DNA of 64,000 nucleotides from Gudongella sp964575895 (GTDB taxonomy: Bacteria; Bacillota; Clostridia; Tissierellales; Tissierellaceae): assembly GCA_964575895.1 (NCBI GenBank), contig CAZNTE010000014.1, positions 5,313-69,312 of the forward strand, in the 5' to 3' direction. This document shows positions 1 to 9,332 of the stretch, one piece after another. The stretch's first letter is position 1, and each line of letters begins with the position of its first letter. Under the pieces are notes generated by a model that made no database searches, was not told where the DNA came from, and saw only the letters and a program-made list of their open reading frames with translations. The translations under genes were made by a program, and so were the position numbers.

Positions 1-1279
1 CTCCTGAAATGATTTTACCACCTTTGATGGCTTCAATTGCATCTTCTTCACAGTCAAAGACCCTGGCTGGACCTTCATGTTTCATCATTTCTGGTAGGAC
101 TGCGGATCTTTTAACAACACATGAATCTGGTGCCAAATTGCCCTTAAGTACTGCAATTCCACCTGTTTCACTGTAGGGGCTCTCAATAGGTCTGATGACA
201 CTGTGGTCTCTATTATATGAACCTTTGATATTTTCTTCAACTGTTTTACCTGTACAGGTAATCAGGTCGGTTTTAATAAGGTTCTTCTTTAAGAGTTCGT
301 TCATAACGGCATAAACTCCACCTGCTTCATCAAGATCTTCAATATATGTATGACCTGCAGGAGCCAGATGACAAAGATTTGGGGTTTTAGCACTGATTTC
401 ATTTGCAATATCAAGATTTAAATCCACGCCTGCTTCATGGGCAATTGCTGGAAGGTGAAGCATGCTGTTGGTACTGCAACCCAAGGCCATATCCACAGCA
501 AGAGCATTCATAAATGCATCTTCAGTCATTATATCCCTTGGCTTGATATCCTTTCTCACAAGGTCCATAATTTGCATCCCTGCATGTTTAGCAAGTTGTA
601 TTCTTGCTGAATAAACAGCTGGAATAGTACCATTACCCTTAAGACCCATCCCAAGAACTTCCGTTAGGCAGTTCATGCTGTTTGCAGTGTACATTCCTGA
701 ACATGATCCACATGTGGGGCATGCCTTTCTTTCAAATTCCTCTACCATTTCAAGGGACATATCTCCTGATGCATAGGAACCAACAGCTTCAAAAACTGAT
801 GAAAGACTGGTCTTTTTGCCACCAACACGACCTGCTAGCATGGGGCCGCCGCTTACAAATATTGTTGGAATGTTTACTCTGGCTGCAGCCATTAAAAGTC
901 CTGGAACATTCTTGTCACAGTTTGGTACCATAACAAGAGCATCAAATCCGTGAGCTAGTGCCATTGCCTCAGTTGAATCAGCTATCAGATCTCTTGTTAC
1001 CAATGAATACTTCATTCCCTGATGTCCCATGGCTATCCCATCACAAACTGCTATGGCGGGGAATACCATAGGTGTTCCACCAGCAGCAGCTACTCCAAGT
1101 TTTACTGCATCTACAATTTTGTCCAGATTCATATGTCCTGGAACAATTTCATTATAGGAACTGACAATACCTACTAAAGGCTTGCTCATTTCTTCTTCAG
1201 TCATTCCAAGTGCATTGAATAGAGATCTGTGGGGAGCCTGTTGGACACCTTTTTTTACAGAATCACTTCTCATTCTCAT
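1..1279 (-). CDS. ilvD: Dihydroxy-acid dehydratase (3' end outside window)
   Basis: Catalyses dehydration of 2,3-dihydroxy-3-methylbutanoate (and the methylpentanoate homologue) to the 2-oxo acid in valine/isoleucine synthesis, using an Fe-S cluster in the cytoplasm. About 426 residues are visible; family members have roughly 550, so the C-terminal quarter lies beyond base 1. Seen in the reverse translation: an N-terminal MRMRSDSVKKG start, the CDGIAMGH segment, PNCDK, the Fe-S motif CPTCGSCSGMYTANSMNCL, and GNGTIPAV, all typical of IlvD/Edd. The start is the ATG at 1279, five bases after GAAAGG. It is transcribed away from the MoaD/AOR genes. The related Edd and sugar-acid dehydratases are the alternative, but the N-terminus and spacing fit IlvD best. 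I see no T-box antiterminator motif upstream. Confidence 0.93.
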   Translation of the reverse strand, partial: MRMRSDSVKKGVQQAPHRSLFNALGMTEEEMSKPLVGIVSSYNEIVPGHMNLDKIVDAVKLGVAAAGGTPMVFPAIAVCDGIAMGHQGMKYSLVTRDLIADSTEAMALAHGFDALVMVPNCDKNVPGLLMAAARVNIPTIFVSGGPMLAGRVGGKKTSLSSVFEAVGSYASGDMSLEMVEEFERKACPTCGSCSGMYTANSMNCLTEVLGMGLKGNGTIPAVYSARIQLAKHAGMQIMDLVRKDIKPRDIMTEDAFMNALAVDMALGCSTNSMLHLPAIAHEAGVDLNLDIANEISAKTPNLCHLAPAGHTYIEDLDEAGGVYAVMNELLKKNLIKTDLITCTGKTVEENIKGSYNRDHSVIRPIESPYSETGGIAVLKGNLAPDSCVVKRSAVLPEMMKHEGPARVFDCEEDAIEAIKGGKIISG

Positions 1280-1950
1280 TCATTCCTTTCTTAAGACAAA
1301 TTAAGGGTTTCTTGATCAATTCAAATACAATAGTCAGAAAATAGACATATTTTTAAATATTCCCTTATATCAGTATATTACTATTTTCTTATAAATAATC
1401 ATTCAATTAATAACAGAAAACATTGAATCGATTATATAAATAAATTAACATACATATAAAAATATTACACTGGATAAATAGCTAGTAAATAATCTAATTG
1501 AATATACATTTAAACCCTTACCTGCCTAATCTCATGACAGTATATTAAAGTCTGAATCCAAATACAAGTACAAGACCATGGGTGGGATAACTCTAATTTT
1601 AAGTATTGGTTTAATTACATGCAGTTACGGTTAGATTTCTATTTTTAATGGGCTTTTGTAATTATATATTCAGTTTGATTATTACCTATATGTGGGAATT
1701 TTAGAATATTAAAATACGATTATTGTCTGGGTAATATGTAAGAATCAAGGCTTAGATAATTTACTAGAGGATTGTGGTGTTGCATAAAAAACATTAATGT
1801 ACTATAGCAATAATAAGGTGACTTAATACAGTATAAAATTTCGATGATTAGAGATTAATTTCTTTTATGGATTTTTTATATTTATTTCTTCTTTAACAGG
1901 AATTTTACTTAAAAATTATCAGTTATTAAATGAATAAATAGGGTGATAAG
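1280..1950. other. Divergent intergenic region, no gene seen
   Basis: About 670 very AT-rich bases lie between the divergent ilvD and moaD-like genes. All frames are closed by frequent stops. I looked for a T-box (AGGGTGGTACCGCG-like), a purine riboswitch core and strong terminator hairpins and saw none. It presumably holds the promoters of both divergent units, but I cannot place them with confidence. Confidence 0.5.
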
Positions 1951-2175
1951 ATGATTGTTAATGTAAATGGAGCATTTTTTAAGAAGGATGGAAAACCAAG
2001 AGAGTTATTTATTAATATTGAAAAAGAAATGACCATAAATGAGGTAGTTGATATTTTAAATATTGAACATATTGGATATGCAGTATTTTATATTAATGAT
2101 AGATTTGCAACTATTAATGACCTGGTTAAGGATAGTGATACACTTACTATATTACCATTAATAGATGGAGGTTAA
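1951..2175 (+). CDS. MoaD/ThiS-family sulfur-carrier protein linked to AOR
   Basis: A 74-residue beta-grasp protein ending in LPLIDGG; the C-terminal Gly-Gly is the site that is adenylated and thiocarboxylated in MoaD/ThiS proteins. MoaD delivers sulfur to make the dithiolene of molybdopterin, the ligand for Mo or W. It sits 34 bases before an aldehyde:ferredoxin oxidoreductase gene, a common pairing, which suggests a role in supplying tungstopterin to that enzyme. Start ATG follows GGGTGATAAG. ThiS is the alternative family; the neighbour argues for MoaD. The E1-like partner (MoeB) and pterin synthesis genes are not in the window. Confidence 0.85.
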   Translation: MIVNVNGAFFKKDGKPRELFINIEKEMTINEVVDILNIEHIGYAVFYINDRFATINDLVKDSDTLTILPLIDGG

Positions 2176-2209
2176 TTATAGGAGTAATTAATAAGTTAGG
2201 AGGGATATT

Positions 2210-4081
2210 GTGGCAAAGGGATTTTGTGGTAAAATTCTAAAGGTTGACCTGACAACTGGAAATCAGGAAGTAATGGAATTAGATGAATCACTTATGCGTA
2301 AGTATATGGGTGGTAAAGGCCTGATCGCATATTACATGAAAGAGAAGTTGGAAGAATTAGGTGAAGAGGCTATAAAGAGTAATGATCTTTACCTTTTAAC
2401 AGGAGTAATGTCGGGAATACCCAATGCTGGAACATCAAGGCTTGTTATGGGGGCTTTTTCGCCACTAACAGGAGGCTTTGGGATATCAGAATCGGGAGGA
2501 TTCATTGCTGCTGAACTTAAGAAGGCAGGCTGGGATGGAATCATCCTAACAGGAGAATCCAAGAAACCAGTATACATCCACATACATAATGACAAGGTTG
2601 AATTATTGGATGCAACTCATTTGTGGGGGAAGGGTATTGGAGAAACCAATGACCTTATAAAGAAGGAAAAGAATAACTCCAATTTAAAATTTTCTCAGAT
2701 TGGACCAGCAGGGGAGAATCAGGTTCCTTATGCTTGTGTAATTAATGATTTGAAGCATGCATGTGGAAGAAATGGTATAGGAACTGTTATGGGTTCCAAG
2801 AAAGTCAAAGCCATAGCGGTTTATGGCACAAGTAAAATTGAGTTTTATGACTCCAAAAATATAATCGATATCAGCAAATGGTATGCTGGATACTTTAAGG
2901 ACAATCCACTATCAAATGGTCTCTACCTGTATGGAACGGCAGCAGGTGTTGTACCTAATCATAAGGCTGGTATTCTTCCAACTAGAAACTTCAGAGATGG
3001 AAGCTTTGAAGGAGCTGAAAAGCTTTCTGGGGAGCTTATGGCTGATACTATTCTCATCAGGAGAGAAGGCTGTTTTGCTTGTCCTGTATGATGCAAAAGA
3101 GTGGTTGAAGTTACGAGGGATGACTTAAATATAAATCCTAAATTTGGTGGACCTGAATATGAAACTATTGGAGCAATGGGTTCCCTTTGTGGTATCGATA
3201 ATCTAGAGATAGTAGCTAAGGCTCATGAAGTATGTAATGACTTAGGTATTGATACTATTTCAACTGGGGTTTCCATAGCCTTTGCCATGGAATGTTTTGA
3301 GAAGGGAATACTAAGTAAAGAGGATACTAATGGAGTGGATCTAAGTTTTGGTAATGAAGATGTGCTTATTGATATGATTAATCAAATAGTTGAAAGAAAA
3401 GGCATAGGAGAATTGTTGTCCAAGGGCACCAAGGAAGCAGCTAGAATTTTAGGGAATGGTGCAGAAAAATATGCAATGCATGTTAAAGGGCAGGAGTTGC
3501 CAATGCATGATCCTAGAGGAAAAGTTGGGGTAGGCCTTGGATATTCAGTATCTCCAACTGGAGCTGACCATATGCAAGCTGCACATGATACCATGTTGGC
3601 AGGTGAGGGACCAATATTAGAAGCTTCTAAAGTTTTAGGAATACTTGAACCTGTTGGTGCAGTGGAATATGGTCAAAAGAAGGCAGATTTATACAGTAAA
3701 CTTGAAAAATGGTGGAGTTTCCTTAATATGGCAGGGGTATGCGACTTTATACCTGCACCTAGAGGATCTTTCCCTATAGAAAAGCTTATGGATTTACTTA
3801 ATTCAGCAACTGGATGGGATGTAAGCGTTGACGAAGCCATGGAAGTTGGAGAAAGAGGAATAAATATGGCTAGAATGCTAAATTACCAACTGGGACTTGA
3901 CCTTAGCACGGAAGATTTACCTGAAAGATTATATCAACCTCTGGAGAATGGAGCTAAAAAGGGTGTCACCATGGATAGAGAAAAATTTATAGACATGAGA
4001 AATCACTATTTTGAAATTATGGGTTGGGATGAGAATGGAAAGCCAAGAGAAGCTACTTTGAGAAGGCTTGAAATTCATTAA
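2210..4081 (+). CDS. Aldehyde ferredoxin oxidoreductase with in-frame TGA at codon 294
   Basis: Tungsten-pterin/4Fe-4S enzyme family interconverting aldehydes and carboxylates with ferredoxin. Starts at GTG 2210 after GGAGGGATATT. One frame covers 2210-4081 (623 codons, full family length) except for a single TGA at 3089-3091. It lies inside the cluster motif: codons 288-295 read C-F-A-C-P-V-TGA-C, so C288, C291 and C295 match the C-x2-C-x3-C ligands and the TGA falls on the variable position just before the third Cys, often Arg in the family (CGA to TGA is one transition). The last Cys ligand is near residue 511 (AGVCDF). The second part remains open and conserved (HDPRGK, SPTGADHMQ). It is therefore a very young pseudogene, a selenocysteine/readthrough gene, or a sequencing error. 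Two separate proteins of 293 and about 326 residues are unlikely to work, as the cluster would be split. Confidence 0.85.
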
Positions 4082-4117
4082 GATATTTAATATAAAACAT
4101 TAAGGGAGGAAGAAAGG

Positions 4118-5236
4118 ATGAAACTATTAACATTAAAGCCTGAAATGCACAAGTTTAACTCAGTAAAAGAATTTTGCCAAGAGTTTAAGGTCGGTAAAGG
4201 CGATTTAATTATCACTAATGAGTTTATCTATAAGCCCTCATTTGAAGAACTTAATCTAGAATCTAATGTTATTTTCCAAGAGAAGTATGAACCAGGTGAG
4301 CCTTCCGATGATATGGTTGAAGCTATGTACAATGATATAAAGGATATAGAGTATAAGAGGGTAATTGGTGTAGGTGGAGGAAGCGTTTTAGATGCTTCAA
4401 AATTATTTGCTTTAAAAGATATTTCACCTGTTCTTGATCTATTTGACAAGAAAGTTGATGCAGTTAAGGCAAAAGAGTTAATACTTGTGCCAACTACATG
4501 TGGAACTGGTAGTGAAGTTACAAATATTGCGATTTTGGCTCTCATATCAAGAAATACAAAGATGGGTCTTGCAACAAATGAATTATACGCTGATTATGCT
4601 GTAATGGTTCCAAAACTATTGGAAAGTCTTCCATTCAAACCATTTGCACATAGTGCAATAGATGCCCTTATACATGCAACTGAATCTGTTCTATCACCTC
4701 GTGCCACTGCTTATACCAATATCTTCGCTTACGAGGCAATAAGGATGATTATTGATGGATTTAGAAGAATTGCGGAAGATGGAGAAGATTACAGAAAACA
4801 AGAACTTTTAGAAAAACTTCTGTATGCAAGTAACTATGCTGGAATAGCTTTTGGAAATTCAGGAGTTGGTCTAGTACATGCAATGAGTTACCCTATAGGT
4901 GGTAAGTATCATGTACCACATGGAGAATCAAATTACTTATTATTTACAGAGATATTTAAGAATTATACAAAGGCTAATCCAGATGGACAAATAAAGGTTC
5001 TTAATCAAGCTCTTGCTGAAATACTAGGATGTGACATTTCACAAGTGTATGATAAGCTTGAAGAACTTCTTGATAAGCTTATTCAAAGAAAAAAATTAAG
5101 AGAATATGGAATGACTGAAAGCGATCTTGATGATTTTGTTGAAAATGTTGTAACAAAACAGACAAGACTTACTCAAAATAGTTATGTTCAGTTCAGTCCT
5201 GAAGAAATAAGAAAAATCTATGAGGTGCTATTCTAG
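4118..5236 (+). CDS. 4hbD: 4-hydroxybutyrate dehydrogenase (iron-containing alcohol dehydrogenase)
   Basis: NAD-dependent group III (Fe) alcohol dehydrogenase of 372 residues, the same length as the Clostridium kluyveri enzyme, which reduces succinate semialdehyde to 4-hydroxybutyrate. The sequence carries GVGGGSVLDASK (NAD binding), VPTTCGTGSEVTN, DALIHATES, GIAFGNSGVGLVHAMSYPIGG and YHVPHGE with the metal-binding Asp/His residues. The overall match to the clostridial 4HbD subgroup, including the KVGKGD N-terminus and LREYG C-terminal region, is strong from memory. Start ATG follows GGGAGGAAGAAAGG. It lies 36 bases after the AOR gene, so the two may share a transcript and handle the same semialdehyde or its acid. 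Exact substrate is inferred; other small hydroxy acids are possible. Confidence 0.85.
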   Translation: MKLLTLKPEMHKFNSVKEFCQEFKVGKGDLIITNEFIYKPSFEELNLESNVIFQEKYEPGEPSDDMVEAMYNDIKDIEYKRVIGVGGGSVLDASKLFALKDISPVLDLFDKKVDAVKAKELILVPTTCGTGSEVTNIAILALISRNTKMGLATNELYADYAVMVPKLLESLPFKPFAHSAIDALIHATESVLSPRATAYTNIFAYEAIRMIIDGFRRIAEDGEDYRKQELLEKLLYASNYAGIAFGNSGVGLVHAMSYPIGGKYHVPHGESNYLLFTEIFKNYTKANPDGQIKVLNQALAEILGCDISQVYDKLEELLDKLIQRKKLREYGMTESDLDDFVENVVTKQTRLTQNSYVQFSPEEIRKIYEVLF

Positions 5237-6055
5237 TCAGACTAACAATTTATTAACTTTTAAAGTTACAAATTAGTTTGATCTGAGTATTTATGTTTGC
5301 TTAAGAATTATAGGAAGAGGATTAGAATCCTATCTTTATCCTGGGTGGACTTTATACTAATGATTTAGTTGGAATAATTTAATATGGAGGGATTCTGGTT
5401 AAGTTAATTAAAATAATATAAATAGTTGGATGTTAGGAGCTGATAATTTGAGGTAATACTATTAACAGTACTAATTGATTAAACTCTGGTCTAGGCATGC
5501 TTTAATAAAGCAGTCATAGGTGCTTTTTTAATATCCAACTAATTAAAGATTCTTTAGATGAAGGTTTTTTAGCTGGTTTAGGAGTTGCTGGATAATTAAA
5601 ATAAGAATCTCTCCAAGTGTTCCAATGTTTTTTATGAGAAATTATAGAATGCCAATAGGTAAATTTTTTGTGGAAGGAGAAGTTCTTAAATAGTATCATT
5701 TTAAATTATTGGGTGAGCTTATACATATGTCTATGAAGATAAGAATTTCATGAAGATGTCTTTTAATAATATGGGGAATTAAATTTTAGCTATGAATGGT
5801 TGGAATTATTCAAACTGTTAGAAGTAATTAATCAATCTACATTCAATGTATTCTCTTGAGCAAGGTATCAATGTGTCATAAGACTTTATTGAGTTTATGC
5901 GTTGAAGTGCAAACTATGATATAGCTATAATGTAATTCCTGGATAAAAAAATTAGATAGTCTAGTGATAAAAGGATAGGCATTAGCTTAAGTATATTTCC
6001 CAATTTAAATATATTTTTTAGAATCATCAAATACTTGATAAGGGGGAAATAGCAA
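5237..6055. other. Intergenic region without a convincing gene
   Basis: About 820 AT-rich bases between 4hbD and the permease. The only feature I support is a short hairpin with a T run at 5507-5530. A 61-codon reverse frame at 5514-5699 has no recognisable content and no good ribosome binding site. The last 60 bases hold the permease ribosome binding site (AAGGGGGAAATAGCAA). No riboswitch core was recognised upstream of the permease. Confidence 0.5.
5507..5530 (+). terminator. Weak intrinsic terminator
   Basis: AAAGCA, an 8-base loop, TGCTTT, then continuing T residues. The stem is only 6 bp and sits 270 bases after the 4hbD stop, so termination here is possible but not strong. Confidence 0.4.
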
Positions 6056-7411
6056 ATGGCAAAAAGAAGACTAGAAGGAGCAGAACAACCTTACCTATCA
6101 GCTGGTATATTCAAAATCAGAGTTCCATTTATCCACTATAAGTGGGAATGGTCAGAGGCAATGCAAGCAATTCTTATGTGTGCAACTTGTCTTGGAGCTA
6201 TTCCAATATTAACAGATGTACTTGGTGTACCTTTTGAAATTGCATGGGGTATGGTTATTATCAATGGAGCTTTGTATTTTCTACATTCACTATTAGGAGA
6301 TCCAGTTGTACCTGGATGGATTACACCTGCAATACCATTGACAACAGCCTTTTTAACCACCTTTGAAATGGGTGTTGATAGAATTCAAGCATTAATTGCA
6401 CTACAAATTATTGTTGGACTAATGTTCCTGTTTATGGGATTATCAGGAAGTGCAAGTAAGTTGATACATTTTGTACCAAACTCCATAAAAGCTGGAATAC
6501 TACTTGGAGCTGGAGTAGCAGCTGTAATAGGAGAGATGAAAGTTGGCGGAAGATATGGAATATATCCTATAGCGGTTTCAGTAGGTGCACTTTTATCATA
6601 TTACCTACTATTTTCTGATAGCTTCAAAAGACTGAGAAAGAGGAATAAATTTGCAAATGCATTTGGAAAGTATGGTATGTTACCTGCACTTGTTGTCAGT
6701 ATAATCCTTGGTCCTTTGGTGAAGGAATTACCTGCTCCTACTATAGAAATTGGTACATTTATACATATTCCAGATTTTGCAGCCATACTTAATGCTGTAA
6801 GTCCATTTAAGATAGGTTTTCCATCCTTAGGAATATTTGCAACAGCAATACCCATGGCAATTATGGCATATATTATAGCCTTTGGTGACTTTGTAACAAG
6901 CGAAGCTTTGATAACTGAGGCAGACAAAGTAAGAACTGATGAGAAGATTGACTTTAACTCAAATAGATCCAATCTAATCAGTGGAATAAGAAATATCATA
7001 ATGGCCTTGGTTGCACCATTTGTTCCCATGTGTGGACCACTTTGGGCAGCAGTAACAGCAGCAGTAGCAACGAGGTACAAAGAAGGCAGATCAGCAATGG
7101 ATTCAATATTTGGTGGAGTTGGAACCTTTAGATTTGTAACATTCATAGCTGTAGCATTAATACCAGTAGTATCACTAGTACAACCAGTATTACCGGTAGC
7201 ACTATCCTTAACCTTATTAGTTCAAGGTTATGTATGTACAAGACTTGCTATGAAACTTTGCATAACTGATGCAGATAGAGGTATAGCTGGAGTAATGGCA
7301 GCAGTACTTGCAACTAGAGGGGCTGCTTGGGGATTAGGAATTGGTATTATCCTTTACATACTTCTTGTTGGATTCAAGAAGGAAGAAACGGATGCTTTAG
7401 AGGAAATTTAA
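6056..7411 (+). CDS. NCS2-type nucleobase (xanthine/uracil-like) permease
   Basis: A 451-residue polytopic membrane protein, the usual length of nucleobase:cation symporter-2 proteins. Many hydrophobic segments are visible, with a hydrophilic ends-in pattern, a GDPVVPGWITPAIPL stretch, and a FGDFVTSEALITEADKVRTDE segment between helices where NCS2 proteins have their substrate-binding Glu/Asp region, followed by DFNSNRSNLISGIRNI resembling the conserved NRDNLxxGxxN loop. It likely imports a purine or related ring compound by proton or sodium coupling. The link to purines is supported by allantoin-degradation genes further right. Start ATG follows AAGGGGGAAATAGCAA. The family match is distant; the exact substrate is unknown. 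Confidence 0.7.
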   Translation: MAKRRLEGAEQPYLSAGIFKIRVPFIHYKWEWSEAMQAILMCATCLGAIPILTDVLGVPFEIAWGMVIINGALYFLHSLLGDPVVPGWITPAIPLTTAFLTTFEMGVDRIQALIALQIIVGLMFLFMGLSGSASKLIHFVPNSIKAGILLGAGVAAVIGEMKVGGRYGIYPIAVSVGALLSYYLLFSDSFKRLRKRNKFANAFGKYGMLPALVVSIILGPLVKELPAPTIEIGTFIHIPDFAAILNAVSPFKIGFPSLGIFATAIPMAIMAYIIAFGDFVTSEALITEADKVRTDEKIDFNSNRSNLISGIRNIIMALVAPFVPMCGPLWAAVTAAVATRYKEGRSAMDSIFGGVGTFRFVTFIAVALIPVVSLVQPVLPVALSLTLLVQGYVCTRLAMKLCITDADRGIAGVMAAVLATRGAAWGLGIGIILYILLVGFKKEETDALEEI

Positions 7412-7435
7412 ACTACATAACTTTTAAACTAAGAA

Positions 7436-7472
7436 AACTATCTCTATCACATTAAGTGGTAGAGATAGTTTT
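7436..7472 (+). terminator. Strong intrinsic terminator after the permease gene
   Basis: A 15-bp stem, AACTATCTCTATCAC pairing with GTGGTAGAGATAGTT (one G-U pair), a 5-base ATTAA loop, then a short T run. It begins 25 bases after the permease stop and closes the left chromosomal unit. Confidence 0.85.
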
Positions 7473-7624
7473 ATGATACTAGCTAGTTTAATTATATAGT
7501 TGAAGCTTAGTAGTCTAATAATTGGTGAAATTATAAGTAGTTTTTGATATAATTAAGAAAGTTCTATTACTAATTGAAAAGTAAATATTCAAGTCTTTCA
7601 AGCCTTAGTGATATCCTGCTAATT

Positions 7625-7864
7625 ATTGACAATCCTATAGTTATAGGGTACAATAATCTTCGTGGATTGGTGCAGTAGGCTGTGCAGTAGGAATAATATT
7701 AACAGGGATTAGGCAACACTAACTAAGATTTAGGACCCTATCATCAATTATATCTTATTTTTACAATCGTGTAATTTTACACATCTTAACACCAATTAAC
7801 AGAAATTAATACAACCAAATATCATGTACCCATAGCTCAGCTGGATAGAGTAACTGGCTACGAA
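7625..7864 (+). repeat. Left copy of 240-bp direct repeat with 5' half of tRNA-Arg
   Basis: This block matches 26933-27171 with scattered differences, and the last 47 bases (7818-7864) are identical. The end of the block is the first 39 bases of tRNA-Arg (7826-7864) through the anticodon loop CTACGAA; after that the sequence diverges, so no tRNA can be made here. It marks the left junction of the integrative element. The block also contains two TGCAGTAG repeats (7671 and 7683) that may bind the integrase. Confidence 0.88.
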
Positions 7865-7991
7865 ACTGCTATTCATGAGAAATATAACAAGTCAACAATT
7901 GCTATAAGCATTGAAAAGACTGTATTGTAACGGTAAAGCACTTTTGAGAAACCCTTAAAATTCTCAATATGGTGCAGTAGCGGTGCAGTAC
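7671..7991. promoter_or_regulatory. Candidate integrase arm-type sites (TGCAGTA repeats)
   Basis: TGCAGTAG occurs at 7671-7678, 7683-7690 and 7973-7980, and TGCAGTAC at 7984-7991: two tandem pairs with 12- and 11-base spacing on either side of the tRNA half. A further copy is at 26990-26997, preceded by a degenerate one at 26979. Paired short repeats next to an attachment site and an AP2-type integrase are what arm-type binding sites look like. Function is inferred. Confidence 0.45.
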
Positions 7992-8004
7992 AGTCTATTT
8001 ATTT

Positions 8005-9261
8005 CTACACTACCAAATAATCTAGGGCAGTTTCCTCTACACTATCATCATCCTTAATGTTTTTAATACCCATTTTAAATACATCAGCAATTGTATCTCT
8101 TGATGAATCTATCATATCCTTTGTTAAGTGGGAGTAAATATTCAATGTAGTTGATAAAGTGGAGTGACCCAGGAATTCTTGCACTATTTTTGGATTTAGG
8201 TTAAGCTCCATTAGTCTAGTGGTATAGCTATGTCTAATACCATGGAAACCTACATGTTCAACATCAGCTCTCTCAAGAATTCTATTCCATGTTCTCGTAA
8301 CATTAGATTGATTGTGATGTGTGCCATTTTTTGTCTGAAATACTATATTGAATTCTTTACTAGATCTGCCAAGAGCAAGATTCTCTTCATTCATCTTATT
8401 CTTGTGTTTCTTTAATAAAACTGCAAGTTCCTTAGTGATCGGTACTGATCTTTTGCTATGTTTAGTTTTCGGGTCTTTTATTGCTTTTAGATAGTTCTTA
8501 TCTCCTAAATCATCCCTATTCTTATAGATAGTAATAGCCTTATTAATACTAATCATTAGTTTATTAAAGTCAATATCTTCCCAAGTCAGTGCAATTACCT
8601 CACCCATCCTTAAACCAGTAATAATGCATGTAAGAGCAATTAACTCACTTCTGTTATCTCCGTCAATCACTTCGAGAATTCTATTCTGTTCCTCAATTGT
8701 AAAATGTTTCTTCTTTGCATTGGTTTCTGGATATTTAATTTCACAATTCAAAGAAGGGTTAAAGGGTATCATCTTATTTGATACTGCCTTAGATAATGAC
8801 ATCCTAACGGTTTCGTGTAAGTGCTTAATAGTTCTGCTACTTAATCCACCTTTGCCATCTAGTCTACCAGATATATATTTCTCGTTATACATTTCTTGGA
8901 TAGCATCTGTAGTAAGATCCTGTAGCTTGATATTACCAAGTGAAGGAATTAGATGCTTATTTATGTGATACTCTGTTGTATCATAATGCTTTGGACTAAC
9001 TTGATTCTTCTTATATGTTTCTAAAAAGTATTCTAACCATTCCCCGAAGGTTATATTATTTGAATCAATGTAAGTTCCATGATGAAGAGAAGCAAAATAA
9101 TCATTAATCTTCTTACTTACTTCTTTCTTTGTCTTCCCTCTAAAACTTCTCCTGATTAATTTACCATTATCATCCAGACCAATAGTAATTTGGCCACGAT
9201 AACCATTCTCCGTCTTATAAATAGTTCCTTCTCCATTTGCTTTATTTCTATTTTTCCCCAT
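8005..9261 (-). CDS. int: Tyrosine recombinase / phage-type integrase
   Basis: 418 residues catalysing site-specific integration and excision. Order of domains: an AP2-like arm-binding domain at about 8-60 (GEGTIYK, GQITIGLDDNGKL), a SAM-like core-binding domain at about 70-160, and the catalytic domain with TGLRMGE (Arg), the SKRSVPI lysine region, HGIRHSYTT (H-x-x-R) and LGHSTLSTTLNIYSH (His and nucleophile Tyr). All catalytic residues are present. Start ATG follows CAGGAGGTTAAAA. It lies next to the left tRNA half and reads toward it, as expected for an element-encoded integrase beside its attachment site. Confidence 0.96.
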   Translation of the reverse strand: MGKNRNKANGEGTIYKTENGYRGQITIGLDDNGKLIRRSFRGKTKKEVSKKINDYFASLHHGTYIDSNNITFGEWLEYFLETYKKNQVSPKHYDTTEYHINKHLIPSLGNIKLQDLTTDAIQEMYNEKYISGRLDGKGGLSSRTIKHLHETVRMSLSKAVSNKMIPFNPSLNCEIKYPETNAKKKHFTIEEQNRILEVIDGDNRSELIALTCIITGLRMGEVIALTWEDIDFNKLMISINKAITIYKNRDDLGDKNYLKAIKDPKTKHSKRSVPITKELAVLLKKHKNKMNEENLALGRSSKEFNIVFQTKNGTHHNQSNVTRTWNRILERADVEHVGFHGIRHSYTTRLMELNLNPKIVQEFLGHSTLSTTLNIYSHLTKDMIDSSRDTIADVFKMGIKNIKDDDSVEETALDYLVV

Positions 9262-9332
9262 TTTTAACCTCCTGAATTTTAATTAGTATGGGGCCAAGAG
9301 TATGACCCCATGAATAGATTAAAGACTTGATC

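Noticed and set aside
682..933. Plus-strand frame over ilvD
   Set aside because: It is antisense to well-conserved IlvD codons and has no family match or ribosome binding site.
1280..1950. T-box or purine riboswitch upstream of ilvD / moaD
   Set aside because: Core motifs of either class were not found on either strand.
2883..3128. Plus-strand frame bridging the AOR stop as evidence for a frameshift
   Set aside because: The AOR halves are in the same frame (distance 891 bases, divisible by 3), so the break is a single TGA, not a frameshift.
5514..5699. Minus-strand 61-codon frame in the 5.2-6.0 kb gap
   Set aside because: No recognisable motif, low-complexity content and no good start site.
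7826..7864. A second tRNA-Arg at the left junction
   Set aside because: Only the 5' half is present; after the anticodon loop the sequence diverges and cannot form the anticodon stem or T arm.
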